Source: Ignavibacteria bacterium (GTDB taxonomy: Bacteria; Bacteroidota; Ignavibacteria; Ch128b). From it: DNA of 64,000 bases. Below the pieces are notes generated by a model. It did no database searches. It saw nothing but the letters and a program-made list of their open reading frames with translations, and was not told the origin of the DNA. The stretch is from positions 1,101,231 through 1,165,230 of the forward strand of contig JABLYA010000001.1 in assembly GCA_013177855.1 (NCBI GenBank), in the 5' to 3' direction. The translations under genes were made by a program, and so were the position numbers. Of the stretch, positions 9,897 to 21,332 are shown one piece after another; within the stretch, counting starts at the first letter, position 1; each line of letters starts with the position of its first letter.

Positions 9897-10681
9897 AATA
9901 TAATGTTCCAAACTGTTCTCTTTTTGCACGAGTAGAGGGTGAAGGTGAGCCTTTAATTTTTATCCATGGGTTTCCTTTAAATCATAGAATGTGGGAACCT
10001 CAAATTCAATTTTTATCCTCATCTGGTTTCAAAGTCATTGCCCCAGACTTACGAGGTTTTGGAGATTCTTTGGTAGACATTCAGGAATGGACTATGGATG
10101 ATTTTGCAAATGATATCATCTGCCTGGCAGATAATTTGGGAATACAAAAATTTGTAGTTGCAGGTATGAGTATGGGAGGTTATATAACCTTTAATCTTTT
10201 AGAAAGATTTGGTGATAGAATCTCCAAAGCGATTTTGATTGCAACTAAAGCACAAGCTGATGACGAAGCAGCAAAAAACCGACGCAATGAATTAATCCAG
10301 GCTGCAAAAACTTCTGGAAAAACACCTGTTATTGAAGCATTCAAGAAAATTTTATTTGCTCCAATAACCTGGGAAAGAAATATTAGACTTGTTGAGAAGG
10401 TCTCAATTCTAATGGAACGAGCAAGCTTAAATGGAATAATTGGTTCATTGGGTGCAATGAGAGATCGGAAAGATTATGTTGATTTTCTTGAAAAAATTGA
10501 AATACCTGTCTTGATAATCCATGGCAAAAGTGATCTTGCAAGTCCGCTCCAGAATGCTGAATTAATGGTAAGTAAAATTAAAAATGCACAATTTTATTTT
10601 TCTGATGTAGCTGGTCATATGGTAAACCTTGAAGACACTGATAATGTGAATCAGGCAATCTTACAATTTCTTAAGAACTAA
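9893..10681 (+). CDS. alpha/beta-fold hydrolase
   Basis: A 262-residue cytoplasmic alpha/beta hydrolase. The oxyanion region is IHGFPLNHRMW at ~24-34, the nucleophile elbow GMSMGG places Ser93, the acid is Asp214 (HGKSDLASP) and the base is His242 (AGHMVNLED). A helical cap lies at ~130-190. The closest general match is the 3-oxoadipate enol-lactonase / esterase type, but no aromatic-catabolic neighbours are present, so the substrate is open. The start overlaps the stop of the 7-TM gene (ATGA). A 129-base gap separates it from the Mla genes, so it may end its own operon. Confidence 0.85.
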   Translation: MKYNVPNCSLFARVEGEGEPLIFIHGFPLNHRMWEPQIQFLSSSGFKVIAPDLRGFGDSLVDIQEWTMDDFANDIICLADNLGIQKFVVAGMSMGGYITFNLLERFGDRISKAILIATKAQADDEAAKNRRNELIQAAKTSGKTPVIEAFKKILFAPITWERNIRLVEKVSILMERASLNGIIGSLGAMRDRKDYVDFLEKIEIPVLIIHGKSDLASPLQNAELMVSKIKNAQFYFSDVAGHMVNLEDTDNVNQAILQFLKN

Positions 10682-10810
10682 GGTCATATTTTTACTTTTT
10701 GGGGCATAATCGATTAATTTGTTTCTTTAATTTCTATACAATATTAAAGTGAATTATTTAATTCCTTTAATTATTTTGTAAAAAATTGCATAATCAATCT
10801 GGATATTTTT

Positions 10811-11035
10811 ATGGATTTCATCGAACTTCAAATTGCAGATGATATTCAAAAGCTCAAAGAGCTTGATACTTACACAATAAAACTCATTAAAATCATATAC
10901 AATCCGAAATTACATTCACCAAAAGAACTCGAAGAATTTCAGCATTTCATTGAAAAATCTTTTTCGAAAATTCCAATAACTTTTGAAGAAAACCTTGAAG
11001 CAAAAAAAATTAGTTTTGCCTTAGGAATAGAATAA
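10811..11035 (+). CDS. small protein of unknown function ahead of mlaE
   Basis: A 74-residue, charged, mainly helical protein without signal peptide or membrane segment. I recognise no family. It is likely real because its stop lies one base before the mlaE ATG, and the only SD-like sequence for mlaE (TTAGGAATAG) lies within its last codons, which suggests translational coupling. No clear SD precedes its own ATG. The position suggests a small cytoplasmic accessory to the lipid transporter, but this is only context. A chance ORF is the alternative. Confidence 0.5.
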   Translation: MDFIELQIADDIQKLKELDTYTIKLIKIIYNPKLHSPKELEEFQHFIEKSFSKIPITFEENLEAKKISFALGIE

Positions 11036-11036
11036 A

Positions 11037-11804
11037 ATGAACCTGACGGAAAGAGTAAATCAATTTTTTCTAACAATCGGGGGTTTAACTGCATTTTCAA
11101 TAAGATTTTTCGCAGAAGCTTTTCGCCCACCTTATGAAATTGGCGAAATAAAAAAACATATGGATGAACTCGGTGTAAAAACTTTTTCAATTGTTAGTGT
11201 AACTGGTTTTATCATTGGACTTGTTTTGGGGATGCAAACTCAGCCAGTACTCGCTCGATTTGGTGCTGAAATGTTTTTACCAGGAACAATTGCACTCTCT
11301 GTAATTCGTGAACTTGGTCCTGTTCTGACTGCATTAATCTTTGCTGGAAGGGTTGGTTCGGGTATTGGAGCCGAACTCGGTTCAATGAGAGTGACTGAAC
11401 AAATTGATGCAATGGAAGTTTCTGCGGTTGATCCATTTAGATTCCTGGTTGTCACTCGAGTAATTGCAACGACATTAATGCTTCCATTACTTACAGTTTA
11501 TGTTGATTTTATCGCTTTAATTGGCGGATATATTGCAGTAATAATTACACAAAATTTAACTTTTGCATATTACATTCAACTTGTCCTTGAAGCTGTAACC
11601 TTTTCTGATGTAATTCCGGGCATTGCTAAGACATTTGTTTTTGGTTTCATTGTTGGAATCGTTGGTTCATATCTTGGCTTCAATGCGAGCAAAGGAACTG
11701 AAGGAGTCGGCAAAGCTAGCACAACTGCTGTTGTAATTTCTTCTCTTTTAATTCTGCTTTTTGATTCAATTCTTGTTAGAATAACTCTTATAATTTTTCC
11801 CTGA
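11037..11804 (+). CDS. mlaE: MlaE-family ABC transporter permease
   Basis: A 255-residue inner-membrane permease of the MlaE/YrbE family with five to six membrane helices. The family core is clear: LPGTIALSVIRELGPVLTAL, then GRVGSGIGAELGSM and TEQIDAMEVSAVDP. In characterised systems a dimer forms the membrane part of the Mla phospholipid transporter that moves lipid between inner and outer membranes. ATPase and MCE-domain genes follow immediately (5 and 14 bases), so this is a compact mlaE-mlaF-mlaD unit. MlaA, MlaB and MlaC are absent here. The small ORF before it may be coupled. Confidence 0.93.
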   Translation: MNLTERVNQFFLTIGGLTAFSIRFFAEAFRPPYEIGEIKKHMDELGVKTFSIVSVTGFIIGLVLGMQTQPVLARFGAEMFLPGTIALSVIRELGPVLTALIFAGRVGSGIGAELGSMRVTEQIDAMEVSAVDPFRFLVVTRVIATTLMLPLLTVYVDFIALIGGYIAVIITQNLTFAYYIQLVLEAVTFSDVIPGIAKTFVFGFIVGIVGSYLGFNASKGTEGVGKASTTAVVISSLLILLFDSILVRITLIIFP

Positions 11805-11809
11805 CTAAA

Positions 11810-12538
11810 ATGATAAAAATTGAAAATCTTCACAAAAGATTTGGAAATTTAATTGTTCTTGACGGAGTAACTTTTGAAGTTCCTGAAGGAAAAACTTATG
11901 TAATTCTTGGTAGAAGTGGAACAGGGAAAAGCGTTTTATTGAAATGCATTGTGCGTTTGCTTGAACCCGATGATGGAAAAATTTTTATAAATGGTAATGA
12001 CATTCTGAAACTTTCTCACAAAGAGCTTAACGAACTCAGGAAAGAAATCGGTTTTCTTTTTCAAAGTGCTGCATTGTACGACTCGATGTCTGTTAGAGAA
12101 AACTTGTCATTCCCTTTGATAAGACACACGAAAATGCGAGAAGGTGAAATTGAAGAAAGAGTTAAAGAAATGTTAAGACTTGTTGGTCTGGAAGAAGCTA
12201 TAGATAAAATGCCTTCAGAGCTTTCAGGTGGTATGCGAAAAAGAATTGGACTTGCTCGTGCTTTAATTCTCCATCCAAAAATTATGCTGTATGATGAACC
12301 TACAACAGGACTTGACCCAGTTACTTCGAAAGAAATTGCTAAGCTCATTTTAGATATGCAAAAAAAGTTTCAGATGACCAATATTGTTGTAACTCACGAT
12401 ATGGTTGTTGCTTTAAGCACAGCTGATAAAATTTTACTTCTGGACAAAGGCAAATTCATTTTTGAAGGAACATCGGAGGAATTGATTAATTCTAATCTTG
12501 ATATTGCTCAAAAATTTCTTTCAAATAAGTTGGACTAA
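11810..12538 (+). CDS. mlaF: MlaF-type ABC transporter ATPase
   Basis: A 242-residue ATPase that powers the Mla lipid transporter from the cytoplasmic side. Walker A is LGRSGTGKS at ~33-41, the Q-loop is FLFQSAALYD, the signature is LSGGMRKR, Walker B is IMLYDEPTTGLDP, and the switch His is in VVTHDM. The FQSAALYDSMSV stretch and the methionine in the signature are typical of MlaF rather than of other importers. Five bases separate it from mlaE; no clear SD is visible, which fits coupled translation. Confidence 0.94.
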   Translation: MIKIENLHKRFGNLIVLDGVTFEVPEGKTYVILGRSGTGKSVLLKCIVRLLEPDDGKIFINGNDILKLSHKELNELRKEIGFLFQSAALYDSMSVRENLSFPLIRHTKMREGEIEERVKEMLRLVGLEEAIDKMPSELSGGMRKRIGLARALILHPKIMLYDEPTTGLDPVTSKEIAKLILDMQKKFQMTNIVVTHDMVVALSTADKILLLDKGKFIFEGTSEELINSNLDIAQKFLSNKLD

Positions 12539-12552
12539 AAAGGAGTTTTGAT

Positions 12553-13602
12553 ATGAATGGTAAATTAAAAGGAGCGAGGCTGGGACTTTTCACTTTTCTG
12601 GGAACAGTAATTTTAGTGATTGGAATTTTCATAATTGGTAATAAAGATTTTCTATTTCTCGAAACTTTTGAATTAAAAGCTTACTTCCCAACTGTCGAAG
12701 GTTTAAGAGTAGGTGCGCCAGTCAGACTAACTGGTATTGATGTCGGCTCAGTCAAATCAATTGAGTTTATTTCCGATACGACGAGTAAAATTTTAGTCAC
12801 AATGAAAATCAGAAAAGATGTTAAACAATTCATTAAAAAAGATTCAAAAGCAAGCATTGAAACAGAAGGATTGGTTGGAAACAAAGTATTAATCATCTAC
12901 GGCGGAAGTGGTCAGGTTCCTGCTGTTGAAGATGGTGATGTTCTTCCAACAAAGACAACTGTAACTTATGCCGAGATTGTTGAAGAAACTCAAGGTATCT
13001 TAAATTATATCAAAGAAATTGCTAAAGAATTTTCTATTACATTGAAAAAAGTTAACGAAGGCGAAGGAACCATTGGTAAACTTTTGAACGATAAGAAACT
13101 TTACCAGAGTTTAGATCAAGCAACTCAAACTGCCAATCAAACTATGATTGGCTTGACTACAAGTCTTGAAGAAATTACAAATGTTGTAACCGGACTTGGA
13201 AATAATCTTGTTAATGTTATTTCAGGAGTTGATTCGATTGTTAAGAAAGTTGATAATCTCGTTTTAAGAGTCAATCAGGGTGAAGGTGTGCTCGGTGCTT
13301 TAGTTAGTGATAAAAGTGCTTATGACTCAGTAAAAGCGATTATTAATAATTTAATTATAACAGCTAATCAGGCAAGGCTCGGAGCTGAAAGATTTGCAGA
13401 TAATATGGAAGCCCTGAAACATAACTGGCTTTTCAAAGGCTATTTTGAAAGAAGAGGATACTGGGAACGATCAGAGTATGAACGAGAACTTGATATGAAA
13501 CTTGAAGAAATTAAGAAACAACAAAAAGAGCTGGAAAAAAGGATTCAAGAATTAAGAGAGCTTGAAAAACGAGTGCCCCTGGAACCAATAAAGAAAGAAT
13601 AA
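12553..13602 (+). CDS. mlaD: MlaD-like MCE-domain protein
   Basis: A 349-residue protein with one N-terminal membrane anchor (~8-28) and a single MCE domain at ~38-115 ([20 protein letters not shown] is the family core, then VLIIYGG). A long helical region follows with [11 protein letters not shown] and [11 protein letters not shown] repeats, and a charged coiled coil at the C-terminus. MCE proteins form hexameric periplasmic rings that bind lipid and dock to MlaE. The extended C-terminus is longer than in E. coli MlaD (183 aa) and could help span the periplasm, an inference. SD AAGGAG precedes the ATG. Confidence 0.92.
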   Translation: MNGKLKGARLGLFTFLGTVILVIGIFIIGNKDFLFLETFELKAYFPTVEGLRVGAPVRLTGIDVGSVKSIEFISDTTSKILVTMKIRKDVKQFIKKDSKASIETEGLVGNKVLIIYGGSGQVPAVEDGDVLPTKTTVTYAEIVEETQGILNYIKEIAKEFSITLKKVNEGEGTIGKLLNDKKLYQSLDQATQTANQTMIGLTTSLEEITNVVTGLGNNLVNVISGVDSIVKKVDNLVLRVNQGEGVLGALVSDKSAYDSVKAIINNLIITANQARLGAERFADNMEALKHNWLFKGYFERRGYWERSEYERELDMKLEEIKKQQKELEKRIQELRELEKRVPLEPIKKE

Positions 13603-13681
13603 GTCCTTAAATTCTGGTCAAATTGTTTTTGCAAATCCTGTTTCGTATTTTGCAACGGAAATTTTAAAAAATGGAGTAAAA

Positions 13682-13891
13682 ATGAAGAAAGGTATTCATC
13701 CAGTTTATAGAAAATCGGTTGTTACTTGCGTTTGTGGTAATACATTTGTTACAAGATCCACAGCGGGAGATTTAAAATTAGAAATTTGCTCAAATTGTCA
13801 TCCGTTTTTTACTGGAAAACAAAAATTAGTTGACTCAGCAGGTCGCGTTGAAAAATTCATGAAAAAATACGGGAAAAAGGCTACTCAATAA
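13682..13891 (+). CDS. rpmE: 50S ribosomal protein L31, zinc-binding form
   Basis: A 69-residue L31. It has the four zinc ligands of the C+ type: Cys16 and Cys18 (TCVCGN), Cys36 and Cys39 (CSNCHPF). The [17 protein letters not shown] stretch is diagnostic. It binds the large-subunit surface near the central protuberance. In many bacteria zinc shortage swaps this form for a C- paralogue; none is seen here. SD GGAG sits five bases before the ATG. It is spaced 79 bases from mlaD and probably has its own promoter. Confidence 0.96.
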   Translation: MKKGIHPVYRKSVVTCVCGNTFVTRSTAGDLKLEICSNCHPFFTGKQKLVDSAGRVEKFMKKYGKKATQ

Positions 13892-13951
13892 CCTTCTTTC
13901 ACCGAGCTCATCTCTTACCAAAATAAAAATCAACAAAAATGGAGCGAACCG

Positions 13952-14695
13952 ATGCTGGTTATCATAAAAGAAAATTACGACGAGATGAGCAAAGAAGCTG
14001 CAAAAATAGTTGCTGCTCGTCTTCGTCGTAAACCTAACTTAGTTCTTGGTCTCGCTACTGGAAGTACTCCCGTTGGGCTTTACAAAGAGCTCATCAGAAT
14101 GCACAAAGAAGAAGGCTTAGATTTTTCCAAAGTCGTTACATTCAATTTAGATGAGTATATCGGTTTACCTCCGCACCATGATCAAAGCTATCGATATTTT
14201 ATGGATGTAAATCTTTTTAATCATATCAATATTGATAAAAGATACATCCACGTGCCAAATGGAATGGCTGATGATATTGAAGCACACTGCGAATGGTATG
14301 AAGAACAAATCAAAAAATTTGGCGGAATTGATTTGCAAATCCTCGGTATCGGTGCAAATGGTCATATCGCTTTTAATGAACCTGGTTCTTCACTCGGTTC
14401 ACGAACAAGAATTAAAACTTTAACTGAACAAACGGTTAAAGATAACGCAAGATTTTTCAAATCAATTGACGAAGTTCCAAGATACGCAATTACTATGGGC
14501 ATCGGCACCATAATGGAAGCAAAAGAAATTATCTTACTTGCAAATGGCAAAAACAAAGCTGATGCAATAAAAGCAGCTATTGAAGGTCCAATTACTGCAA
14601 TGTGCCCGGCTTCAATAATTCAAATGCATCGTAAAGCTTATGTAATTGTAGATAAAGATGCTGCTTCCAAATTAGAAAGACAGTACAACGGATAG
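13952..14695 (+). CDS. nagB: glucosamine-6-phosphate deaminase
   Basis: A 247-residue cytoplasmic enzyme that converts glucosamine 6-phosphate into fructose 6-phosphate and ammonia. Signatures: LATGSTPVGLY (phosphate binding), TFNLDEYIGL, LGIGANGHIAFNEPG (the catalytic Asp/His/Glu region) and the closing GPITAMCPASIIQ stretch. Length is typical of the shorter bacterial form. A GGAGCG SD precedes the ATG. The alternative GlmU gene follows 11 bases later, so breakdown or balance of amino sugars and UDP-GlcNAc synthesis are encoded together. Confidence 0.95.
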   Translation: MLVIIKENYDEMSKEAAKIVAARLRRKPNLVLGLATGSTPVGLYKELIRMHKEEGLDFSKVVTFNLDEYIGLPPHHDQSYRYFMDVNLFNHINIDKRYIHVPNGMADDIEAHCEWYEEQIKKFGGIDLQILGIGANGHIAFNEPGSSLGSRTRIKTLTEQTVKDNARFFKSIDEVPRYAITMGIGTIMEAKEIILLANGKNKADAIKAAIEGPITAMCPASIIQMHRKAYVIVDKDAASKLERQYNG

Positions 14696-14706
14696 GAAGG
14701 GCTTTT

Positions 14707-15969
14707 ATGCACATTTGTATTTTTGAGGGCATCTATTATTCAAGATTATTACCTTTAGTTTACACACGCCCAACATACGAGTTGAGATGCGGAATCTTAA
14801 CATTAAAAGATAAAATTTTAAGACACTTTCCAAATGCCAAAGTTACTTTGCATTGCAGAAATTACTTAGCCGAATATTTGACAGAAATTTATCCTCAATA
14901 TGAAATTAATCAAATCAGCAGTGAGGATGTATGTTTATTTATTAATGGCAGAGTAATAGCTGATAACGATTTTCTTGAGAAAATTGACTTGAATAATCCT
15001 AATGATATTCTTTATGTGAATGGCGAATATATTATTGCGGCTAAAGTAAGTGGCTCAAAATTAAGTGATCTAAAAAATTCTCTCCATGATTTATTTACTC
15101 TTTCAGATTTTGATGGTCTATTCAAGCAACAGGTTGATGTAAAACTAATCAATTATCCCTGGGATTTAGTCAACAATAATGCAGAACAAATTGAAAAAGA
15201 TTTTGAGTACTTAGTTAAATCGAAAGACAAAAAAATCAATGGAAAGATTTACAATGGCGTTCACCTATTAAATGAAGATTATATTTTTATTGATGAAGGA
15301 ACAAAGGTAAAGCCCGGAGTAGTTTTAGATGCTGAAAATGGTCCCATCTATATTGGCAAAAATGTAACCATATTCCCAAATGCTGTGATTGAAGGTCCTG
15401 CTTTTATTGGTGATAAAAGTCAGATCAAAATATCAGCAAAGATTTATGAAGGAACTTCAATTGGAGAAGTTTGTAAAGTCGGTGGTGAGGTAGAAAACAG
15501 TATTATTCATTCTCATTCGAACAAACAACATGAAGGTTTCTTAGGACATAGTTATTTAGGAAAATGGGTAAATATTGGAGCCGATACAAACAACAGTGAT
15601 TTGAAAAATAATTATGGAAGTGTAAAAGTTTATATTAATGGCGAATTAATTGACAGCGGTTCTCAATTTGTTGGACTTACAATGGGAGATCATTCAAAGA
15701 CTGGAATTAATACAATGTTTAATACTGGGACTGTTGTGGGAGTATCTTGCAATATTTATGGTTCAGGTATACCGCCCAAATATGTTCCATCATTCTCGTG
15801 GGGCGGTGCAGATATGCTGACAACATATGATCTTGAAAGAAGTCTTGAAGTTGCAAAAAGAGTTATGGCAAGACGAAATATCACAATGTCTTTAGCCGAA
15901 GAAAAATTACTTCGTAAAGTTTTCGATTTGACACGAGAAGAAAGAAGAAAACGAGGAATGCCAAATTAG
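14707..15969 (+). CDS. GlmU-like sugar nucleotidyltransferase / acetyltransferase (alternative Bacteroidetes type)
   Basis: A 420-residue protein that resembles the alternative GlmU family (TIGR03991-like). Its N-terminal ~200 residues (starting CIFEGIYYSRLLPLVYTRP) replace the classical nucleotidyltransferase sequence. The C-terminal ~210 residues form a left-handed beta helix of hexapeptide repeats (IYIGKNVTIFPNAVIEGPAFIG), as in acetyltransferases. The predicted role is synthesis of UDP-GlcNAc from glucosamine 1-phosphate for wall and LPS precursors. It shares an operon with nagB (11-base gap, GGAAGG SD) and is followed by a strong terminator. The exact reaction is by family analogy. Confidence 0.82.
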   Translation: MHICIFEGIYYSRLLPLVYTRPTYELRCGILTLKDKILRHFPNAKVTLHCRNYLAEYLTEIYPQYEINQISSEDVCLFINGRVIADNDFLEKIDLNNPNDILYVNGEYIIAAKVSGSKLSDLKNSLHDLFTLSDFDGLFKQQVDVKLINYPWDLVNNNAEQIEKDFEYLVKSKDKKINGKIYNGVHLLNEDYIFIDEGTKVKPGVVLDAENGPIYIGKNVTIFPNAVIEGPAFIGDKSQIKISAKIYEGTSIGEVCKVGGEVENSIIHSHSNKQHEGFLGHSYLGKWVNIGADTNNSDLKNNYGSVKVYINGELIDSGSQFVGLTMGDHSKTGINTMFNTGTVVGVSCNIYGSGIPPKYVPSFSWGGADMLTTYDLERSLEVAKRVMARRNITMSLAEEKLLRKVFDLTREERRKRGMPN

Positions 15970-15991
15970 TTATTCCCTTTCTAATCAATAC

Positions 15992-16024
15992 AAAGCGGAG
16001 TTCATTGTCTCCGCTTTTTTATTT
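15992..16024 (+). terminator. intrinsic terminator after the nagB-glmU unit
   Basis: A perfect 9-bp stem, AAAGCGGAG / CTCCGCTTT, with an 8-base loop, runs straight into a T-run. It lies 22 bases after the stop of the GlmU-like gene. Confidence 0.9.
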
Positions 16025-16182
16025 TAAATCTTTCTTATCAACAAATTAGAACCCCACTCCCGATTATTTCCTAACTCATTGAAGAAACATTTAGATTAAA
16101 AACTTAAATATTAGTTTTTTAAATTTTAACTTTGCAATGCTTGAGAAGTTTTTTGTTGAATTAACTAAAATGTGAAAGTAAA

Positions 16183-17538
16183 ATGGAAGAATTAAAAGAT
16201 TTGTATGTTGGACCTCGCGGAATTGCTGTTAAAATTCTTAATCGAGTAGATAGGACTGATGCTTATTTAGATAAATTAATTGATATCGAACTCAAATACG
16301 GCGACTTATCTGGTCCTGATAAAGCATTACTTAATGAAATCGTACATGGAGTTGTTCGCTGGGAACGACGACTTGATTGGATTCTTCGAGGTTTTTATAA
16401 GGGAGAATTTTCAAAGTGCATTCCTAATCTAAAAAATGCAATGCGCGTTGCTCTTTATCAAATTCTTTTCCTTGATAACATTCCTGATTATGCAGCTGTC
16501 AACGAAGCAGTTGAATTTGTCAAAAAAATTCAAGGTGAAAAATCAGCAAATCTTGTAAATGCTGTTTTAAGAAATATCATTCGCACTATCGAAGAAGCAG
16601 AAATCAGATATCCTGACCCCGAACAGGATGAAATCAATTACTTAGGAACTTATTATTCTCATCCAAACTGGCTTGTAAAAAGATGGCTTAAAAGATACGG
16701 AAGAGAATTCACTGAAAAATTGATGGAAGAAAATAATCAAAGACCTAAACTTACTTTGAGATTTAACCGTCTTCTAACAAACCGTGAATCATTCATTAAA
16801 AAACTTGAAGAAGCAGAACTCAAATTTCGTCCTTCAAAATATCTCGAACATTTTTTCGTTCTCTTACATTTAACTAACATCACAGACTGGAATTACTTTC
16901 AACAAGGATACTTTTCAATTCAGGATGAAAGTGCAGGCCTCCCCTGCATTCTTTTAGATCCTAAACCTGGCGAGACTGTTCTTGATTTATGTGCTGCTCC
17001 TGGTGGTAAAAGCACTTATTTAGCTGAATTGATGAACAATGAAGGAAAAATTATTGCAGTTGATAAGTATCAAAGTCGAATTAAATTAATGAAAAAAAAT
17101 GTAGAGAGATTAAAGATCACCAACATTGAATTTCTTGAAGCGGATAGTGAAACTTTACAAATACCTCCAGTTGATAAAGTATTATTGGATGCGCCTTGCT
17201 CTGGTCTCGGTGTCCTAAAAAAGAAACCCGAAATTAAATGGAAAAAAGATCTGGAAGATATAAAAAGACTTACTGCTACTCAGACAAAATTAATCAACAA
17301 TGCTGCAACTCTGGTTAAAGTCGGCGGAGTATTGGTTTACAGCACCTGTACAATCGAACCTGAAGAGAATTTCGATATCATTTCAAAATTTCTTGAGACA
17401 CATCCAAACTTTGAACTAGTTAAAAATCACCCAAATATTCATCCTGATTTAATTGATGAGAATGGCTGCATTGTAACTTACCCAAATGTTCACGATATGG
17501 ATGGAAGTTTTTCAGCAAAATTAATTCGACTTTATTAA
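16183..17538 (+). CDS. rsmB: 16S rRNA m5C methyltransferase RsmB
   Basis: A 451-residue RNA cytosine-C5 methyltransferase. The N-terminal ~140 residues are the NusB-like RNA-binding domain (ALLNEIVHGVVRWERRLDWI, AVNEAVEFVK). The C-terminal Rossmann domain has LDLCAAPGGKSTYLAELM (SAM), DAPCSGLGVL and VYSTCTIEPEEN; the cysteines in PCSG and STCT are the pair used in catalysis and release. E. coli RsmB modifies C967 of 16S rRNA. It has its own promoter region after the glmU terminator: TAACTTTG at 16127-16134 resembles the Bacteroidota -7 element, but no matching -33 box is evident. Confidence 0.93.
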   Translation: MEELKDLYVGPRGIAVKILNRVDRTDAYLDKLIDIELKYGDLSGPDKALLNEIVHGVVRWERRLDWILRGFYKGEFSKCIPNLKNAMRVALYQILFLDNIPDYAAVNEAVEFVKKIQGEKSANLVNAVLRNIIRTIEEAEIRYPDPEQDEINYLGTYYSHPNWLVKRWLKRYGREFTEKLMEENNQRPKLTLRFNRLLTNRESFIKKLEEAELKFRPSKYLEHFFVLLHLTNITDWNYFQQGYFSIQDESAGLPCILLDPKPGETVLDLCAAPGGKSTYLAELMNNEGKIIAVDKYQSRIKLMKKNVERLKITNIEFLEADSETLQIPPVDKVLLDAPCSGLGVLKKKPEIKWKKDLEDIKRLTATQTKLINNAATLVKVGGVLVYSTCTIEPEENFDIISKFLETHPNFELVKNHPNIHPDLIDENGCIVTYPNVHDMDGSFSAKLIRLY

Positions 17539-17606
17539 TTTCAATTGTAGAGAGCTTTCTTTTTTAATAAAAGATTCAAAACAACAACTGGAGGTTCGGG
17601 AATGAA

Positions 17607-20433
<2,827 letters not shown>

Positions 20434-20446
20434 CTACTTCCTTTCA

Positions 20447-20968
20447 ATGAAATCACTTATTCAGCAACTCCTAATTTTTCTTCACTCAAAACAGAAATCT
20501 CAATTCGATTACTTCACTGCCAGAAACATTTTTAAGAATTCTTCAAATATTCTTGTTCTAATCCCTGAACAAAAAGAACTGCTGAAAGAAATTAGTTTTG
20601 TTATTCGAGTTCTTCAAAATTTTCCAAAGCAAATTTCCTTTCTAATTGAATCCTCTTTATTTAAGGAATTAAATTTTGAACCATCAGAAAATTTTATTCT
20701 CTATTCTAAAAAGGATAAAAATTTCATTGACCTTCCAACCAGAAATTTAATTGATCGTCTTCAACAAAGAGATTTTGATTTAGTCATTGACTTCAATCTC
20801 GATGCCTCTAATTTCCACTACTGGATCACTAAAAATCTAAATGCAAAGTTTAAGTTTGGATTATACAGGAAAAATTCTACGCTATTTAATAACTTAGTAA
20901 TGAAAGTTAACAATATTGAAAATGTTCGATCTATTTATGAGAACTTCTTATTCCTACTAAAACTTTGA
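20447..20968 (+). CDS. conserved hypothetical protein, GT9/DUF6913-like
   Basis: A 173-residue soluble protein. Its pattern, a strand-rich ILVLIPEQKE start and then DFDLVIDFNLDASNFHYWI followed by AKFKFGLY, resembles the N-terminal half of ADP-heptose-type (GT9) glycosyltransferases and the small Bacteroidetes family DUF6913. No nucleotide-sugar-binding C-terminal half is present, so catalysis is doubtful. It begins 13 bases after ligA without a clear SD and lies 9 bases before the STAS gene. Function unknown; the family link is tentative. Confidence 0.65.
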   Translation: MKSLIQQLLIFLHSKQKSQFDYFTARNIFKNSSNILVLIPEQKELLKEISFVIRVLQNFPKQISFLIESSLFKELNFEPSENFILYSKKDKNFIDLPTRNLIDRLQQRDFDLVIDFNLDASNFHYWITKNLNAKFKFGLYRKNSTLFNNLVMKVNNIENVRSIYENFLFLLKL

Positions 20969-20977
20969 AGGAGCGTT

Positions 20978-21328
20978 ATGAATTTCGAAATAAAGCACAT
21001 CGACGATATAACAATATTCAAACTTAACGAGAGAAAAATGGACTCTACTCTCTCGGGATTATTGAAGGGTGAATTTACAATTCTATGTCAGGCAGAAAAT
21101 GTAAGAAAATTAATAATTGATCTGGAACAAGTAGAAATTTGTGACAGCTCAGGCTTAAGTGCTTTACTTCTTGCTCAAAGACAAATTAGAGAAAAAGGCG
21201 GCGCAATTAGACTTATCAATGTAAACGAAAAAGTTCATAACCTCATTAAAATATCTTTCCTTGAAAATGTTTTACCAGTTTGCAATTCAAAGGAAGAAGC
21301 AATTGAAGAATTAGAAAACTTAGAGTAG
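20978..21328 (+). CDS. STAS-domain protein, anti-sigma-factor-antagonist type
   Basis: A 116-residue single STAS domain. The conserved phosphorylation loop is CDSSGLSALLLAQRQIREKG, with serines at the SpoIIAA-type position. Proteins of this type bind anti-sigma factors or partner kinases when unphosphorylated. No RsbW-type kinase or sigma gene is adjacent, so the partner is elsewhere. It has a good SD (AAGGAG, five bases from the ATG), and the next symporter gene starts 4 bases after its stop. Confidence 0.88.
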   Translation: MNFEIKHIDDITIFKLNERKMDSTLSGLLKGEFTILCQAENVRKLIIDLEQVEICDSSGLSALLLAQRQIREKGGAIRLINVNEKVHNLIKISFLENVLPVCNSKEEAIEELENLE

Positions 21329-21332
21329 CGAA

